Shown: positions 61,280-64,000 of the stretch, piece by piece
Layout: each line of letters starts with the position of its first letter
How positions within the stretch are numbered: position 1 is the first letter of the stretch
Notes under the pieces: generated by a model
What the model saw: only the letters and a program-made list of their open reading frames with translations
What the model was told of the DNA's origin: nothing
Database searches by the model: none
Position numbers and translations under genes: made by a program
Origin: Albimonas sp963816545
Lineage (GTDB): Bacteria > Pseudomonadota > Alphaproteobacteria > Rhodobacterales > Rhodobacteraceae
Direction: 5' to 3'
NCBI GenBank assembly: GCA_963816545.1
Contig: CAWFLE010000007.1
Span: forward strand, 310,001 to 374,000
DNA: 64,000 bases

Positions 61280-62591
61280 ACCGAAGCGCCTCCACCGGAT
61301 CGAGCCGCGCCGCGCGGCGGGCGGGGAAGAAGGTGATGACCCAGCTCAACCCCAGCGACAGCGCGCAGGCCCCGCCCACGTCCTGCCAGCGGAGCACCGC
61401 GGGGAATTTGGTCAGGAGGCGGATCTCCGGGTTCCAGATGCCCCCGCCCGCAAGCAGGTTCACAAGGTCGAAGATCGGGTCGATCCAGATGACGAACAGC
61501 ACCCCGAGCGCCACCCCGATCAGCGTGCCCAGCGTGCCGATCCCGGCCCCGCACAGGAAGAACACCCGCAGGATGCCGCCCTGCGTCAGGCCGACGGTCC
61601 GCAGGATGCCGATGTCGCGCCCCTTGTTCTTCACCAGCATCACCAGGCCGGAGATGATGTTGAGCGCCGCGATCAGGACCACGAGGCTGAGGATCATGAA
61701 CATGACCGCCCGCTCGGTATCGAGCGCCGAGAGGAAGGCGCTGTTGGCGTCCTTCCATGTCCAGATCACGGCGTCGGGGCCCGCGGCGTCGGCGAGCGCG
61801 AGGTCGAGCGGCGTGCGGGCGCCCTCGCGGCCCAGCAGGTCCGGCCGCTCCAGGATCGCCTCCACCTGGTCGGCGGCGTCGCCCCGGTTGAAGAAGTCCT
61901 GCGCGGTCTCGAAGGTCATGTAGACGCGGGTGCCGTCCACGTCCGAGCGCCCGATCTGGAAGATGTAGGCGACCTCGAACCCCTTGGTCTTGGGGGCGAC
62001 CCCGAAGGGGGTCACCTGCCCGCCCGGCAGGATCATCGACACCGTGTCCCCCACGCGCGCGCCAAGCTGGCGCGCCATGCCGGAGCCGAGCGCCACCTTC
62101 CCCGGCAGGTCCGAGAGGCTCCCCCAGGCCTGTTCGGGCGAGGCGACGTAGGGCAGGTCCGCCAGGTCCTCCGGCCGCATCCCGCGCACCAGCCCGCCCG
62201 CGTTGGCCGAGCCCTTGGAGACCAGCGCCTGCGCCTCCACCATGGGGGCGGCGCGGATCACGCCCGGAACGGCGGCGACGCGCGCGGTCATCGCCCGGTA
62301 GTCCTCGATCAGCCGCTCGGGGCGGCCGCGTTCGTCGTACTGGACCACCGGGTAGAACTTGGCGTGGCCCTCGGCGCCGAGGATGCGGTCGGTGAACTCC
62401 GCGCGGAAGCCGACCATCACCGCCATGACCACGATCAGCGTGCCCACCGCCAGCGCCACGCCGACCAGCGCGTACCACACGATGACCGAGATCCCGCCCT
62501 CGCGCCTGCGGGCGCGCATGTAGCGCCAGGCGATCATCCACTCATGGGGCGCGAACGGGGCGGCGGCGCCCCTGCCTTCGGCCTTGCTCAT
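61272..62591 (-). CDS. lolC: Lipoprotein-releasing system permease (LolC/LolE)
   Basis: 439 residues, four membrane spans with a large periplasmic domain between the first and second, the LolC/E and MacB layout. WMIAWRYMRARRREGGISVI at the N-terminus precedes the first span. FNRGDAADQVEAILERPD is periplasmic; NIISGLVMLVKNKGRDIGIL and RTVGLTQGGILRVFFLCGAG form the coupling region. It ends RRAARLDPVEALRYE, the typical LolC/E tail. One permease gene suggests a LolFD-like single-subunit system as in other alphaproteobacteria, so the symbol is provisional. Confidence 0.93.
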   Translation of the reverse strand: MSKAEGRGAAAPFAPHEWMIAWRYMRARRREGGISVIVWYALVGVALAVGTLIVVMAVMVGFRAEFTDRILGAEGHAKFYPVVQYDERGRPERLIEDYRAMTARVAAVPGVIRAAPMVEAQALVSKGSANAGGLVRGMRPEDLADLPYVASPEQAWGSLSDLPGKVALGSGMARQLGARVGDTVSMILPGGQVTPFGVAPKTKGFEVAYIFQIGRSDVDGTRVYMTFETAQDFFNRGDAADQVEAILERPDLLGREGARTPLDLALADAAGPDAVIWTWKDANSAFLSALDTERAVMFMILSLVVLIAALNIISGLVMLVKNKGRDIGILRTVGLTQGGILRVFFLCGAGIGTLGTLIGVALGVLFVIWIDPIFDLVNLLAGGGIWNPEIRLLTKFPAVLRWQDVGGACALSLGLSWVITFFPARRAARLDPVEALRYE

Positions 62592-62699
62592 CGGTCAGCC
62601 TCCGAAACCGCCCGTCGGGCCGGGCCGCCGGGCGCAGTCCCGGCCGGGTCACGGGGGGCTCGATGCCCCCCGTGACCCGCCCCCGTCGGGGATGGGCGC

Positions 62700-64000
62700 T
62701 CACAGCCCCTGATAGATGCCCTTCAGGCGCGCGACCGCGTCGGCCGGCGACAGGCTCTCGGTCTCGCCGGTGCGGCGGGAGGTCAGCTCCACCACCCCCG
62801 AGGCGAGGCCGCGCGGCCCGACCGTGATCCGCCAGGGCAGGCCGATCAGGTCCATGGTGGCGAACTTGGCCCCTGCGCGGTCGTCCCGGTCGTCCAGCAG
62901 CGGGTCGATCCCCGCGGCCGAGAGCTGCCGGTAGAGATCCTCGCAGGCCGCATCCGCCGCCCGCGTCGCCCGGCTTCAGGTTCACGATGCCCGCGCCGAA
63001 GGGGGTCACGCCTTCGGGCCAGATGATGCCCTTGTCGTCGTGGTTCGCCTCGATCAGCGCGCCCACGAGGCGCGAGACGCCGATCCCGTGGGAGCCCATG
63101 TGGACGGGCGCGCGGACGCCCGCCTCATCCGTGACCATCGCCCCCATCGCCTCGGAATACTTGGTCCCGAAGTAGAAGATCTGGCCGACCTCGATGCCCC
63201 GGCCGACGCGGCGCTGCGCCTCGGGGATCTGGTTGAACAGGGCCTCGTCATGGGTCTCGTCGGTGCGGGCGTAGGGGGTGGTCCACTCCGCCTTGATCGC
63301 CTCCAGCTGGGCGCGGTCGTCATAGTCCACCTGCCGGTCGCCGAGCGTCAGGTCGGTCACGGCGGCGTCGTAGAACACCTCGGACTCGCCCGTGTCGGCC
63401 AGCACGAGGAACTCATGCGTATCGTCGCCGCCGATGGGGCCGGAGGCCGCGCGCATCGGGATCGCCTTCAGACCCATGCGCTCGTAGGTGCGCAGGTAGC
63501 TCGCCATGTGGCGGTTGTAGGCGTGCATCGCGTCTTCCCGCGTCACGTCGAAATTGTAGCCGTCCTTCATCAGGAACTCGCGCCCGCGCATGACGCCGAA
63601 GCGGGGGCGCACCTCGTCCCGGAACTTCCACTGGATGTGGTAGAGGGTCAGCGGAAGCTGGCGGTAGCTGGAGACGGCGTTGCGGAAGATGTCGGTGATC
63701 ATCTCCTCGTTGGTCGGCCCGTAGAGCATGTCGCGGTCATGGCGGTCGCGGATGCGCAGCATCTCGGGCCCGTAGGCGTCGTAGCGCCCGCTCTCGCGCC
63801 ACAGGTCGGCGGGCTGGAGGGTGGGCATCAGCATGGGGATGTGCCCGGCCCGCTCCTGCTCCTCATGCACGATCCGCTCCAGCCGCTTCAGGACCTTGAA
63901 GCCCAGCGGCAGCCACGAATAGATCCCGGCCGCCTGCTGCCGGATCATGCCCGCGCGCAGCATCAGCCGGTGCGAGGCGATCTGGGCGTCGGCGGGCGTT
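62700..64000 (-). CDS. proS: Proline--tRNA ligase (cut by window end), one frameshift
   Basis: Class II synthetase charging tRNA-Pro. Seen from ASHRLMLRAGMIRQQAAGIY onward; the first 15-20 residues lie beyond 64000. Motif 2 is seen in YHIQWKFRDEVRPRFGVMRG, then REFLMKDGYNFD and SHGIGVSRLVGALIEANHD (motif 3). There is no INS editing insertion, so this is the short alphaproteobacterial form. After NLKPGDAG (near 62970) one extra G shifts the frame; the anticodon-binding domain continues ADAACEDLYRQLSAAGIDPL to ARLKGIYQGL, stop 62700-62702. Essential, so probably a sequencing error. Confidence 0.94.

Overview
The window looks like chromosome from a very GC-rich alphaproteobacterium of the Rhodobacterales/Rhodobacteraceae type. 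The evidence is five C-terminal VPLPA-type sorting tails, a DksA with a cysteine-depleted zinc finger, the rodZ-like/ispG pair, the prfA-prmC-DUF4167 series and a DUF1499 protein. No rRNA, tRNA, CRISPR array, replication origin or prophage was found.

Layout. 1-2.8 kb: minus-strand run nadE, small membrane protein, gltX (cut by the window edge). 3.3-4.7 kb: exported protein with 19 MORN repeats. 4.9-6.7 kb: leuA behind a leucine-rich leader peptide and two mutually exclusive stems, a convincing transcription attenuator. 6.8-8.9 kb: small Cys-rich protein, dksA, MoxR ATPase. 8.9-9.5 kb: broken VPLPA protein. 9.5-12.1 kb: modABC molybdate importer. 12.3-19.6 kb: insertion-sequence graveyard (IS256 remnant, IS3 fragments in opposite orientation, one apparently complete IS3-family element, a zinc-ribbon transposase remnant) around purM-purN and an unusual OmpA-domain protein. 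19.9-28 kb: alpha/beta hydrolase, EamA exporter, RidA, TPR protein, recO, corrinoid-activation ASKHA protein flanked by two copies of a 110-bp repeat, YdcF protein. 28-40 kb: surface region with three intact VPLPA-CTERM proteins, an SLC13-type transporter, a 1080-residue capsule/glycosyltransferase fusion, gmd and fcl for GDP-L-fucose, and an M20 amidohydrolase. 40-46 kb: dnaE, NIPSNAP protein, YihY protein, a second broken VPLPA protein. 46.8-52.6 kb: DEAD-box helicase, lipoprotein, two paralogous fatty-acid-hydroxylase-type proteins in an operon with a ureohydrolase, class III cyclase. 52.8-64 kb: rodZ-like gene, ispG, DUF1499, prfA, prmC, DUF4167, EamA, lolD, lolC/E, proS (cut by the window edge).

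Quality caveat. At least ten genes carry a single-base frameshift, including core genes that must work (gltX, purM, dnaE, ispG, prmC, proS). Several lie in runs of C or G. Uncorrected sequencing indels explain this better than real decay. These genes are annotated across the shift and each break is stated.

Themes. The best regulatory find is the leu attenuator. The 28-40 kb region reads as cell-surface biogenesis: fucose precursor synthesis, a multi-module glycan enzyme and sorted surface proteins. The OmpA-like protein has its peptidoglycan-binding domain ahead of its barrel, the reverse of classical OmpA.
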